A stretch of DNA of 64,000 bases from Marinomonas algicola (GTDB taxonomy: Bacteria > Pseudomonadota > Gammaproteobacteria > Pseudomonadales > Marinomonadaceae). The stretch covers positions 2,046,001 through 2,110,000 of the forward strand of contig NZ_CP061941.1 in assembly GCF_014805825.1 (NCBI RefSeq), read 5' to 3'. Made by a program: the position numbers and the translations under genes. Positions 56,112-63,558 of this stretch are shown here, piece by piece. The notes under the pieces were generated by a model. That model ran no database searches. It saw nothing but the letters and a program-made list of their open reading frames with translations, and was not told the origin of the DNA. The stretch's first letter is position 1. Each line of letters begins with the position of its first letter.

Positions 56112-56384
56112 ATGGATAGCATAAGTGTAAATCAATTTAGAGACAACTTAAAAACATACGTTGAACAAACAGTTAGTGAGCATGAACCTATAAAAGTAAC
56201 CAGACGTTCTGGCGATGCATTTGTAGTTATGAGTGCCGATGACTGGGAGCGAGAGCAAGAAACTTTGCATGTTTTACAGAGCAGCAGTTTGATGCAACAA
56301 ATTGCCGACTCGATGAAAACTCACACAGCAAATAAAGGCTATAAACCAACCCAAGAGCAATTAGATGAGATCGTTAACCTTTGA
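56112..56384 (+). CDS. yefM: antitoxin of the YefM/Phd family
   Basis: A 90-residue antitoxin that neutralises the YoeB toxin and represses the operon. MDSISVNQFRDNLKTYVEQTV and VTRRSGDAFVVMSADDWE are YefM/Phd hallmarks; the C-terminal helical tail (TNKGYKPTQEQLDEI-like) wraps the toxin. It overlaps yoeB by 20 bases. It reads opposite to the neighbouring cassette genes, using its own promoter. Confidence 0.92.
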   Translation: MDSISVNQFRDNLKTYVEQTVSEHEPIKVTRRSGDAFVVMSADDWEREQETLHVLQSSSLMQQIADSMKTHTANKGYKPTQEQLDEIVNL

Positions 56385-56634
56385 AGGTAAAACTTGGCTC
56401 ATCTATGAGCAGTTAAGAGAAAAAGATAAAAAGCTACATAAAGCTTTATGCAAAATACTGAAAGAAATGATGCGTTCAGATCCAAGTAAAGGTTTAGGTA
56501 AACCAGAACTTTTAAAACATAATTTATCAAGCTTATGGTCGAAACGAATCTCACAAAAAGATCGACTAATTTATAAGTTTGATGATGACTGTATATATAT
56601 TTTCGCCATTGGTGGGCATTACGACGATCATTAG
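56365..56634 (+). CDS. yoeB: YoeB-family mRNA endoribonuclease toxin
   Basis: The toxin cuts mRNA at the ribosomal A site and stops translation. Its 89 residues carry FEGKTWLIYEQLREKDKKL at the N-terminus, GKPELLKHNLSSLWSKRIS (with the catalytic Glu and Arg region) and the C-terminal DDDCIYIFAIGGHYDDH that ends in the catalytic His-Tyr. Paired with YefM upstream. Toxin-antitoxin cassettes are common stabilisers of integron arrays. Confidence 0.92.
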   Translation: MRSLTFEGKTWLIYEQLREKDKKLHKALCKILKEMMRSDPSKGLGKPELLKHNLSSLWSKRISQKDRLIYKFDDDCIYIFAIGGHYDDH

Positions 56635-56959
56635 AAAAATATAACGTTTTTGTTTTGCAAATTTACCATAGACATCCATTGTTAAAACACCCAACAAAAC
56701 AGAGGCTTCATCTAACAACGCCTGAGACTTAAAGCGGCCCTTCCAAAATCGTCCCGTGCAGCCATCTTCAACATTGAAATACTGTATATATATCCAGCCC
56801 TCTTAATTTCCCCTCTCAAACCATTACCGTTCGCTTTTGTTGGATGGGAATCCATCATCTAGTAAATAAAAAACCTTTGTTTTTTCTGCGCTGACGACAC
56901 CAGTGACGCAAGCCATAAAGTAATGGGTGTCTTAGATTGCCAGCTTGTTATGCTTACAT
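56635..56959. other. gap with attC-like core sequences
   Basis: No gene is seen in these 325 bases. GTTATGC at 56947-56953 lies 6 bases before the stop of the neighbouring methyltransferase-like gene, where an attC core is expected, and ATCTAACAACGCC near 56710 resembles the other end. The distance (about 240 bases) is long for one attC, so the region may hold a large site, a rearranged one or two. Confidence 0.4.
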
Positions 56960-57418
56960 TTACAGCCAACGCCTAACTGAATCTTTATACATTTGATAAT
57001 TTCTACCAAATAGCTTTTCAAGAAATTCCTCTTCAGGAGTAATTTGATATTTATTTAAATACAAAATAAACAAACCAAGTAAGATTATGTTTAAAGGGTT
57101 AGCCAAATATACAGCATAACCAATTAAAGACGAAAGCATACCCACGTACATTGGGTTTCTTGTATATTTAAAAATTCCAGAGTCAACAAGGGCTGATACG
57201 TTTTTAGTATTAACAGGATTAACTGTGGTTTTATGCTTTTTAAATGAGCTAACGCCTGAAACTGCAAGCCCCACTCCGATCAAAATGAATACCGAAAAGC
57301 CAAGAACATTAAATGTATATGAAAAATTCAAAGAGCCAAATAGTTGCTCTGTTATAAACATAAGCGCTGCAAATATTCCAACAAGAATTAATGGTGGGAT
57401 TTTTTGTTCAAGTTTCAC
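56960..57418 (-). CDS. isoprenylcysteine carboxyl methyltransferase-like membrane protein
   Basis: A 152-residue membrane protein with four helices and the ICMT/PEMT-type C-terminal motif GIFKYTRNPMYVGMLSSLIGYAVYL, then EEEFLEKLFGRNYQMYKDSVRRWL. The RNPMY and E.FL motifs bind S-adenosylmethionine in the family. Bacterial members have unknown substrates. Translation starts at GTG 57418. It has an attC behind it and another in front, as a gene cassette would. Confidence 0.82.
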   Translation of the reverse strand: MKLEQKIPPLILVGIFAALMFITEQLFGSLNFSYTFNVLGFSVFILIGVGLAVSGVSSFKKHKTTVNPVNTKNVSALVDSGIFKYTRNPMYVGMLSSLIGYAVYLANPLNIILLGLFILYLNKYQITPEEEFLEKLFGRNYQMYKDSVRRWL

Positions 57419-57434
57419 GATACTTTCCTTGTAA

Positions 57435-57554
57435 GCATAACGCTAAGCTCACCTGCACATAATGCGGAGAGCGTTTTTGTGTAAAAATGGAGCGTAGCGA
57501 CAGACACAAAAACGAGCGTAGCAGTATGTGTCAGTGTGCTGCGCCTTGTTATGC
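57435..57554 (-). other. integron attC site (about 120 bp)
   Basis: Outer cores GCATAAC (57435-57441) and GTTATGC (57548-57554) are exact inverse complements. Inside are long imperfect arms, e.g. GTTTTTGTGT against ACACAAAAAC. The stop codon of the ATPase gene lies 2 bases beyond the right core, as expected for a cassette read leftwards. Confidence 0.8.
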
Positions 57555-57556
57555 AT

Positions 57557-59305
57557 TTATGCCTCAAACGCTTGCTGCACCAAGCTTCTTATAGTCTGAT
57601 TTTCTAATTTGGCGGCTATAGGGGAAATGTTATCTTGGCCCTCTCTCCAATGCATTCCGTCGTTATAAATAACCCCTAATAAATAGAAATACTCGGGTAT
57701 TGAAACTCCATGATTTTCTGCACAAGAAAGCTTATCACGTGTTTTAAATGTATCAAGAAACTCCTGCTTGTGTGCGGGGTCTGCAAGAAGCTCATAAGCA
57801 TGCCTTTCAACTGAAACTCTTACCGCGCAACAAACGGCCAACGGGTCGAAGTTATCGCCATCCTCAAGGTACTTTCTAGCTTCCTCTCTAATGAACCTAT
57901 AGAAGTTATCACCTTCGCCCCAAGTTTGTCGTAGGTCAAGCGCATTAAACTCTGCCCGCTTATTAATTTCACTATTATGAAAATGTAATAAAAACTTCGA
58001 AACATCATCCTTAATTGAGGCTTCATTTCTCTTTCTTAATAGCTTAACCATTGCCGTATTAGGCTGAATATCTCTTTTGTCCAAGTAGTAAACTTTTTGC
58101 TTGCTAAAAGCAAAATTCTTGAAATAGTACGGATTTAGATGGGTCAGAATAAGAGGGTATAAACGACGCCCTTCATCCTTAAACTTATCGATTAATTTGG
58201 TTATGTAGTACTGAACAGCAACTAAGTTAGCATCATCTAAATAGTCAAAAACTTCATCGATAATAAGAATACAGTTACTACCCGTTAGCTTCTTTTGAGC
58301 TCGGTAGAGCAATGCAACAAAAGTGATTACATCTCTTTGACCGTTTGAAATATGATTAGTTTTTGGAAACTCAACTATTAATTTCCTGCCAGACTCTTTA
58401 GGCACAACCCTACACCATGAGCTGTTAAAAGCTTCTAGCATTTCTTTGTATTCATTCTTCTCTAGCTTATAACTACTGTATTTCTGAGCTTTCTTGAATT
58501 TTGGTTTGTCTTCTGTATAGACGACATGCAACTGCAAACCGATAAAAAAGGATAGTGCAGGGCTAGCCACCCCCAGATTGGCGTTTAAGATTATGTTTGA
58601 TATTTCATTGAGAGGTTCAATTTGTGATAAATAAACGAGTTTATTATTAGAAACCCACTCTAGAAGTTGTTCTGCTGTACCGTTTTGAGCGTTAACATCT
58701 GAGATAAAGTCCTCGATTTTTCGCTGATTTCTTACCTGAGACATTCTGTCAAAAAGAGTGAATCTATCTCCAAGGACGCTAATAAATTCTATGTTTTCTA
58801 GATGAGGTGAAATATTTGGCAGAACCTTCCCGTTACAACCAAAGCTAGCCTTTTGATTTCGGTGAGAATATTTGAATATTTCTCTTTCCGGAATTGTTTC
58901 TATCAGTATTACTGGATCCACTGATATTGACGCACTTACAGTTGTTCGACCGCCAAAGTTTCGTCCAACACCTTTAGCTTTAATTTGACTGTTAATAACG
59001 AACCATGAAAAGTGGTCTGAAATTGTATTATGTGTATCATCAGCTTCCAGTGTGAAAACAGCATTTTCTGAATTTTCATATTCAATTGTCAGCTTTGCCG
59101 ATAGATCCGAGTCACTTCTGTGATGGTGATCTTCATGAACCGAAAGCTTGTTGGTCTGTAAGCTTTTAAACGCAGTCGCAAATGAGCTTTTACCAAACCC
59201 ATTTGGCGCAACCAACAAACTAGGCCTATTAGCCAATATATCTAGTTCAAAATTTCTACTTGAAATGCCTTTAACATTCTCAATCGTAATCTTCTTTAAG
59301 GTCAT
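57557..59305 (-). CDS. AAA/ABC-type ATPase, possible defence protein
   Basis: A 582-residue P-loop ATPase of the RecF/OLD/SMC-like kind. Walker A is APNGFGKSS (residues 33-41), following the typical opening KKITIENVKGISSRNFELD. An ABC-signature-like HISNGQRDVITF lies near residue 321 and Walker B CILIIDEVFDYLD near 350. The last 180 residues (from about 400) are helical with no TOPRIM nuclease motif, so it differs from OLD. No known partner gene is beside it. Lone ATPases of this sort occur in phage-defence genes, but the role here is inference. It has attC sites on both sides. Confidence 0.8.
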   Translation of the reverse strand: MTLKKITIENVKGISSRNFELDILANRPSLLVAPNGFGKSSFATAFKSLQTNKLSVHEDHHHRSDSDLSAKLTIEYENSENAVFTLEADDTHNTISDHFSWFVINSQIKAKGVGRNFGGRTTVSASISVDPVILIETIPEREIFKYSHRNQKASFGCNGKVLPNISPHLENIEFISVLGDRFTLFDRMSQVRNQRKIEDFISDVNAQNGTAEQLLEWVSNNKLVYLSQIEPLNEISNIILNANLGVASPALSFFIGLQLHVVYTEDKPKFKKAQKYSSYKLEKNEYKEMLEAFNSSWCRVVPKESGRKLIVEFPKTNHISNGQRDVITFVALLYRAQKKLTGSNCILIIDEVFDYLDDANLVAVQYYITKLIDKFKDEGRRLYPLILTHLNPYYFKNFAFSKQKVYYLDKRDIQPNTAMVKLLRKRNEASIKDDVSKFLLHFHNSEINKRAEFNALDLRQTWGEGDNFYRFIREEARKYLEDGDNFDPLAVCCAVRVSVERHAYELLADPAHKQEFLDTFKTRDKLSCAENHGVSIPEYFYLLGVIYNDGMHWREGQDNISPIAAKLENQTIRSLVQQAFEA

Positions 59306-59348
59306 TTCTGTTCGTATCCCTTCAAACGTGATTCAGTGCAATGTCTAA

Positions 59349-59448
59349 GCATAACGCCCGCTTAAGCGGACAAAAATTGTTGGTTATAATATGAAGCGAA
59401 GCGGAACCTAACCAACTGTTTTTGTTCCGTTTAAAGCGCTTGTTAGCT
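59349..59448 (-). other. integron attC site (about 100 bp)
   Basis: Outer cores are GCATAAC (59349-59355) and GTTAGCT (59442-59448). Arms pair as GCTTAAGCGGACAAAAA with TTTTTGTTCCGTTTAAAGC, and TTGGTTA with TAACCAA. On the minus strand it reads TAACAAGCGCTTTAAACGG ... GCGGGCGTTATGC, the canonical form with gene upstream. The komC-like stop codon lies inside the right core. Confidence 0.88.
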
Positions 59449-60240
59449 GTTGTCTATGAATTTACTGAGAAAATCCTCTAACGCTTTACCAGGATGCTCA
59501 ATATCAGATGAAATCATATCAATGCCCCATTGCTCTAGAATTTTTTCTTGAACTGGATTTGGTTTTGGGGAGAAAATGTATGATTTTGGCTGTGCTTCGC
59601 CAAGGTGATGAGCCTTCCAAAGCATCGACAACTTATAGAAAAGAAATCGTATGTTTACATCAGCCAAACTATAACCAATAAACAAGACTGACTTACCCAA
59701 TACATCAGAACGCAATTTTATATCCAAAGGAGTTTCGAAACCTAAACGTTCAAAGTAACTAGTTTCATCTAATACAATTGATTTATCATCATCAAAATCT
59801 CCATGAAACTTAACAATTTGAGTGCTGTTACTATCTACTTTTGTTAAATCTGCAACCGAAGATATTTTGGTATAAGGTTTTTTATAATGATCTAGAGCGT
59901 ACTCTAACCAACGGTCGTAATTTGTTGTATAAATTATTGGAAATTCAGCTTTAGCTATATTCTCATGAACTTTAGATGTCGATACATCAATATCTGAAGC
60001 ATGCCAATTTCTATCCATCCAACTTCTTAGTGGCCCAATACTTCCCATTTTTAAACGATAGTATTCAGCTAAAGCTAAATGATCCCCAAACGTCTTATAA
60101 ATTTCTGGGTCATAACCCAAGTCTTCAGCGATTTTGTCAATTAATGAATCCCATGATGGCAAACCAAGATTCATAGATACACCAGCGCCGACAAAAAGTA
60201 TGACATTGCCTTCTTTAAATGACCTTAACAGTTGATCCAT
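59443..60240 (-). CDS. komC: SIR2-like NADase, probable Kongming effector (KomC)
   Basis: A 265-residue SIR2-like protein of the kind used as NAD+-depleting effector in phage defence. NAD-binding motifs: FVGAGVSMNLGLPSW (residues 16-30), YTTNYDRWLE (104-113, with the catalytic Asn), VKFHGDF (143-149, catalytic His) and FIGYSLADVNIRFL (187-200). It is short for a fused effector and needs partners. Its ATG overlaps the stop of the HAM1-like gene by one base, and its stop is inside attC. Symbol by analogy to the system as I know it. Confidence 0.85.
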   Translation of the reverse strand: MDQLLRSFKEGNVILFVGAGVSMNLGLPSWDSLIDKIAEDLGYDPEIYKTFGDHLALAEYYRLKMGSIGPLRSWMDRNWHASDIDVSTSKVHENIAKAEFPIIYTTNYDRWLEYALDHYKKPYTKISSVADLTKVDSNSTQIVKFHGDFDDDKSIVLDETSYFERLGFETPLDIKLRSDVLGKSVLFIGYSLADVNIRFLFYKLSMLWKAHHLGEAQPKSYIFSPKPNPVQEKILEQWGIDMISSDIEHPGKALEDFLSKFIDNS

Positions 60241-60794
60241 TATTTTTTATTCCTTTCTAAAAAAAATTTAAATTCGTCAAAAGCGATTTTCCGCATTGAG
60301 ATTTCATTTTTCTTATCACCCATTTCAGCAAATGTTTCTGTTTCACCTTCAGGTATAAATATGCAATCCCATTGGAAGCTTCTATCTCCTTTTGGTTCTG
60401 GAGATATAGTGCCTTTTATTGCACCTTCAAAGAAATACATTTTTTTAGCATCGCAGTAACCTATAATTGTTTTAGCAACTAGCCCAAGATTGTCTCCGTT
60501 TCCTAGTAAGGTCGAAAATTTATCTGCTTTTAATTTATCCCAAAATATTTGTGTTAAACCACCGGGAAATCCATTCAAACTGTCTATATAAAGGCCAGTA
60601 TGTTCTACAAACACAGGACGTCCAACTTTCTTGAATGCTTTTAACAGTTTATCTTTAACTAATTCATTTACATTCTCTGTTTGTATTTCGTTAATTGAGT
60701 GCTTTGCAGCAACAATTGTAACGCCAGTCCCCTCTAATATTTTTTGAACTTCAGCCACTTTGAACTCATTCTTAGAAACAAACCTTATTTGCAT
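60240..60794 (-). CDS. komB: HAM1/ITPase-like protein, probable Kongming sensor (KomB)
   Basis: A 184-residue protein of the Ham1/RdgB fold, which normally hydrolyses ITP and dITP. The opening FVSKNEFKVAEVQKIL matches the family's nucleotide-binding T/S-x-N-x-x-K. At residues 63-67 it reads VEHTGL where active enzymes have a VEDSGL-type motif with catalytic Asp, so the catalytic Asp is replaced by His. This fits a nucleotide sensor rather than an enzyme. NGFPGGL and FEGAIKGTIS match the fold. It overlaps komA by 10 bases and komC by one. Confidence 0.85.
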   Translation of the reverse strand: MQIRFVSKNEFKVAEVQKILEGTGVTIVAAKHSINEIQTENVNELVKDKLLKAFKKVGRPVFVEHTGLYIDSLNGFPGGLTQIFWDKLKADKFSTLLGNGDNLGLVAKTIIGYCDAKKMYFFEGAIKGTISPEPKGDRSFQWDCIFIPEGETETFAEMGDKKNEISMRKIAFDEFKFFLERNKK

Positions 60795-61771
60795 GATAAT
60801 CCTTTTATGAAGCTATATCTTTTTTGTATATCCAGCATTTTTTTAATGTGTAATGAACTCTTTGTTTCACGATAGAATTCAATATAATCTTGAGTTATGC
60901 TGGACCTGTGAATGGAAGGGTTGTCTGAGCATATAACAAAGGGCACCTCATTATTTATAAACTCAATTACAGGGTGTGATTCACTCTCACCTACTGCATT
61001 TGTTAATCTATTACTTATAGGACAAACTTCGACGCATATGTCTTTCTCTTTGAGTAGTTCCAACGTTGATTGGGATTTTATCGCAGCCGTTCCATGACCA
61101 ATTCGATCAGCTTTGAAATCATTAACAGCTATCACTATGTTTTCAAAATTTCCTGTTTCACCTGCATGAATGGTTATTTTCAGTCCAAATTCAGTTTTAG
61201 CACGAACAAACTCATACGCTAGTGAGCTAGAAACGTTAATGTCTTCATTTCCAGCAAGGTCTAATCCAACAATTAAGTCAGGCTTTCCTAACTTGATATA
61301 AGCGTTCAACAGTGATCGGAGTTGTTCTAGTGAATAGTCCCCTCTAGTAACCGTAAGAATTAGGCCAGCCTTAATGTTGTAAAATTCAGATGCTCTTGAG
61401 ACATCTTCTAATAACCAAGCCATTGCTACGTCGACATTTACTTCATTAAGCAAGGCTATATATAAAACACTATTTCGCAGTTCTACAAATCTCACATTAC
61501 TCTTTCTTAGATTTTCAAATGCATCAAATACAATCAAGGTTAAATCTGATCTGCTTTTAGGAACAAACCTTAATAGAACCCAAGGTTTCAGGTATGAAGA
61601 CAAACTCTTAGCTGGTTTTATGATATTGAGATCTTTTTCAAGGTCAAAGCCTTGTGGAATATCAATTATATTATTATTAAGTAATTTGATTACAAGTTCC
61701 GAACTGACAAGTCCATTAAGATGAACATGTAGCTCTCCTTTATCCATTTCTAGTATAAAATTTTCCATCAC
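60785..61771 (-). CDS. komA: adenosine deaminase-like protein, probable Kongming enzyme (KomA)
   Basis: A 328-residue metal-dependent deaminase of the adenosine/AMP deaminase superfamily. Zinc and catalytic motifs are GELHVHLNG (H15, H17), TIHAGE (H202, catalytic E205), RIGHGTAA (H226) and CSDNPSIH (D283). The usual SDD is SDN here (N284). In the Kongming system as described, KomA deaminates dAMP to dIMP, which phage kinases raise to dITP. Start is ATG 61768 or the GTG three bases upstream. It is first of three overlapping genes in one cassette. Confidence 0.85.
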   Translation of the reverse strand: MMENFILEMDKGELHVHLNGLVSSELVIKLLNNNIIDIPQGFDLEKDLNIIKPAKSLSSYLKPWVLLRFVPKSRSDLTLIVFDAFENLRKSNVRFVELRNSVLYIALLNEVNVDVAMAWLLEDVSRASEFYNIKAGLILTVTRGDYSLEQLRSLLNAYIKLGKPDLIVGLDLAGNEDINVSSSLAYEFVRAKTEFGLKITIHAGETGNFENIVIAVNDFKADRIGHGTAAIKSQSTLELLKEKDICVEVCPISNRLTNAVGESESHPVIEFINNEVPFVICSDNPSIHRSSITQDYIEFYRETKSSLHIKKMLDIQKRYSFIKGLSCK

Positions 61772-61795
61772 CTACCTGTGTCAAATACGGAAACA

Positions 61796-61842
61796 GCTAA
61801 CGCCGCATTCAGCGGCTTGTCCGCTGCAATGCATTGTTAGCT
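61796..61842 (-). other. integron attC site (short, 47 bp)
   Basis: Outer cores GCTAACG and GTTAGCT are complementary, and the inner arms GCATT.AGCGG and CCGCT..AATGC pair around a CTTGT loop. On the minus strand TAACAATGCATTGCAGCGG ... GGCGTTAGC reads as a regular attC but lacks the usual central part, so it is shorter than most known sites. The stop of the 249-residue membrane protein gene lies directly after the right core. Confidence 0.75.
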
Positions 61843-62592
61843 TTATATCTCGTTCTTTGCATAAAGAATAAACTCTTGGTGCGTTCTGTAAACCTCAGTA
61901 GCCATCTCATTAAGCTCTGTAATTTGAGATTTCACCCAGTCTGGAAAGTCCCATTCGCCTCTAAGGTGGTCAGGAACGACACTAGAAAAGTTGCTCGCAC
62001 CTACCGGAGACGTATATTCGGCTATCTTCACCAAAAAGGATTTACACAACGAGTGGAATACAGCCCGTTTTTCATCAATATCTTTGTTCATAAACTTATA
62101 TTCAGCACCATTCCAGCGATATGTAAAATCATCAATATTTTTCAGATAGTCCCGATTAAAGGAATTTCCAAAATCATGATCTTTCAGTAAAATCGCGCTG
62201 GAACAGTCAGAAGGGAACTCCAACAAGAATTTCTCTAAAAGCTTAAGGTCAGAATGTTTTAATTCTTGCGAAACTGCATGATCAAACTTGTCTTTTTCCA
62301 AGGAAAAGTACTTATGCCCGAGATTATGGGCCAATGCTAAAACTATTAGAACTATACCTACCGTATAGTCGGTACTTGCTTCCAGATCAGGAAGTTCAAG
62401 CGGCACCCCTGAATTAAGGTTGAATATATCTATTAGCCAATTCAGAAAAAATAGCTTTATAGGTTCTGGAACGAGAATAAATCCAGCACCCAATGTCACA
62501 ACATACCAAGTTATTTTGTTTGAAAAATCCGGGAAAAACCACTTATTTCCTAACTTGATAATGAAGGACTTAACTTCTTCCTGTGTAAACAC
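61843..62592 (-). CDS. unknown cassette protein with two membrane helices
   Basis: I do not recognise this 249-residue protein. Two hydrophobic helices lie near residues 27-55 (ITWYVVTLGAGFILVPEPIKLFFLNWLID) and 72-92 (YTVGIVLIVLALAHNLGHKYF). The rest is a soluble, helical, Lys/Glu-rich domain with several Trp and Phe residues (YRWNGAEYKFMNKD, GEWDFPDWVKSQI). It is bounded by attC sites on both sides, so it is a one-gene cassette. Membrane anchor plus cytoplasmic domain is common among defence effectors, but nothing here identifies the function. Confidence 0.7.
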   Translation of the reverse strand: MFTQEEVKSFIIKLGNKWFFPDFSNKITWYVVTLGAGFILVPEPIKLFFLNWLIDIFNLNSGVPLELPDLEASTDYTVGIVLIVLALAHNLGHKYFSLEKDKFDHAVSQELKHSDLKLLEKFLLEFPSDCSSAILLKDHDFGNSFNRDYLKNIDDFTYRWNGAEYKFMNKDIDEKRAVFHSLCKSFLVKIAEYTSPVGASNFSSVVPDHLRGEWDFPDWVKSQITELNEMATEVYRTHQEFILYAKNEI

Positions 62593-62611
62593 TCAATACT
62601 TCCTTTTGTAA

Positions 62612-62677
62612 GCTAACGCCCGCATTTGCGGCGGGTTTGGAGCGCAGCGGAAAACCAATCCGACAACATGCGCTTGT
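62612..62677 (-). other. attC site interrupted by a group II intron
   Basis: GCTAACG at 62612 starts an attC half that runs (in + orientation) to ACATGCGCTTGT at about 62677, where the group II intron begins. After the intron, TTAGAAACC resumes at about 63545, so the uninterrupted core would read GCGCTTGTTAGAA. On the minus strand the site begins TTCTAACAAGCGCATGTTG, overlapping the DUF2971 stop codon. Confidence 0.7.
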
Positions 62678-63543
62678 GTACGCCCAGCATGGGCATGAAC
62701 TAATGAGGTGAAAGTCCTCTGTAGGAAGATCACCGTTTAAATAACATACTGTTATTAAACGTTAACTACTAGCGAACGGCAAGGGCTTATCCGCAAGGAT
62801 TGGTCTGGAGGAAGCCGGACGCAAAACTGCGAGCTGATGAATAAGAACATCATATGAGGCGTAGGCTGAAGGCGAGTTGGCACAAGACGACGAAGCCAAG
62901 TGATCTAACGGCCACCGTAAATGATGCAGCAGTGCAGTGAAAGTTCATGTTCTTATCTGGGGAGATCTGCTTAATACGCGATCGGTCATTAACCAGTAAG
63001 GCTCTGGTTTATAAGTGCCTTGGCTTTTCAGTGTCATCGACTGAAAAGAGCGAACCAGATGGAAACCGATAGCGCATGACGGGGTAACTCGGTATGTGAT
63101 TAAGCAGAAGTCAGCATACGACTGCATGGATGCAGGAGGTAGGGCGAAGCAGGAAGCCAGAGCCGAGTAGCCCAACGCCCATCGTAATGGATGGGACATG
63201 GTGAAGGCCTGAACATTTAGAAGAAGGAGGAGTCTTGTCAAACTTGTCGATACCCACTACAGAAATGCCAAACAAGCGGTACTGCAAGTAAGGGATATCA
63301 TCAAACAAAAGCGCAAATTTGCTGTAGATGTCGACCTGTCCAAGTTCTTTGATCGGGTTAATCATGATCTTTTGATGACTCAATTGAGGAGCAAGGTACA
63401 GGATAAGCGTCTGCTGGCGCTTATTGGTAAGTATATTCTTGGTGGCGTGATGGTCAACGGCCAATTTGAAGCAAGCTTCGAAGGTGTGCCTCAAGGCGGC
63501 CCACTCTCACCATTACTATCAAACATCATGTTGGGGGCTGGAG
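62676..63543 (+). mobile_element. decayed group II intron in antisense within attC
   Basis: The 5' end (GTGTACGCCCAGCATGGGC) and the following GTGAAAGTCCTC and AAGTCAGCAT blocks are group II intron ribozyme features; a reverse transcriptase fragment follows. The exact first base is 62676 or 62678. The intron is about 0.87 kb against the usual 1.9-2.5 kb. The reverse transcriptase is short at both ends, and domains V and VI are not recognisable. It lies in the bottom strand of an attC, opposite to the cassette genes, as group IIC-attC introns do. It is unlikely to splice or move. Confidence 0.75.
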
Positions 63544-63548
63544 GTTAG
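63237..63548 (+). pseudogene. group II intron reverse transcriptase fragment
   Basis: An open frame of about 103 codons encodes the palm region: RNAKQAVLQVRDIIKQKRKF, AVDVDLSKFFDRVNHDLLM with the first catalytic Asp and GVPQGGPLSPLLSNIML. The YADD motif, thumb and maturase regions are missing, and the N-terminal part before FRPGRNAK is also gone. It ends by chance in GAGG and a TAG. The reading start (63237) has no start codon, and a GAAGGAGG ribosome site points to a TTG in another frame. A broken gene. Confidence 0.8.
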
Positions 63549-63558
63549 AAACCTCCGG
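63533..63558. repeat. 11-bp inverted repeat at the intron/cassette junction
   Basis: GGCTGGAGGTT and AACCTCCGGCT pair (two wobbles) around an AGA loop and straddle the DUF2971 stop codon. It can form a stable hairpin on either strand. It may have come about by chance at the deletion end or work as a terminator for the DUF2971 gene. Confidence 0.4.

Noticed and set aside
62941..63241. Minus-strand frames of 98 and 127 codons inside the intron
   Set aside because: They run antisense to ribozyme and reverse transcriptase sequence and have no family resemblance.
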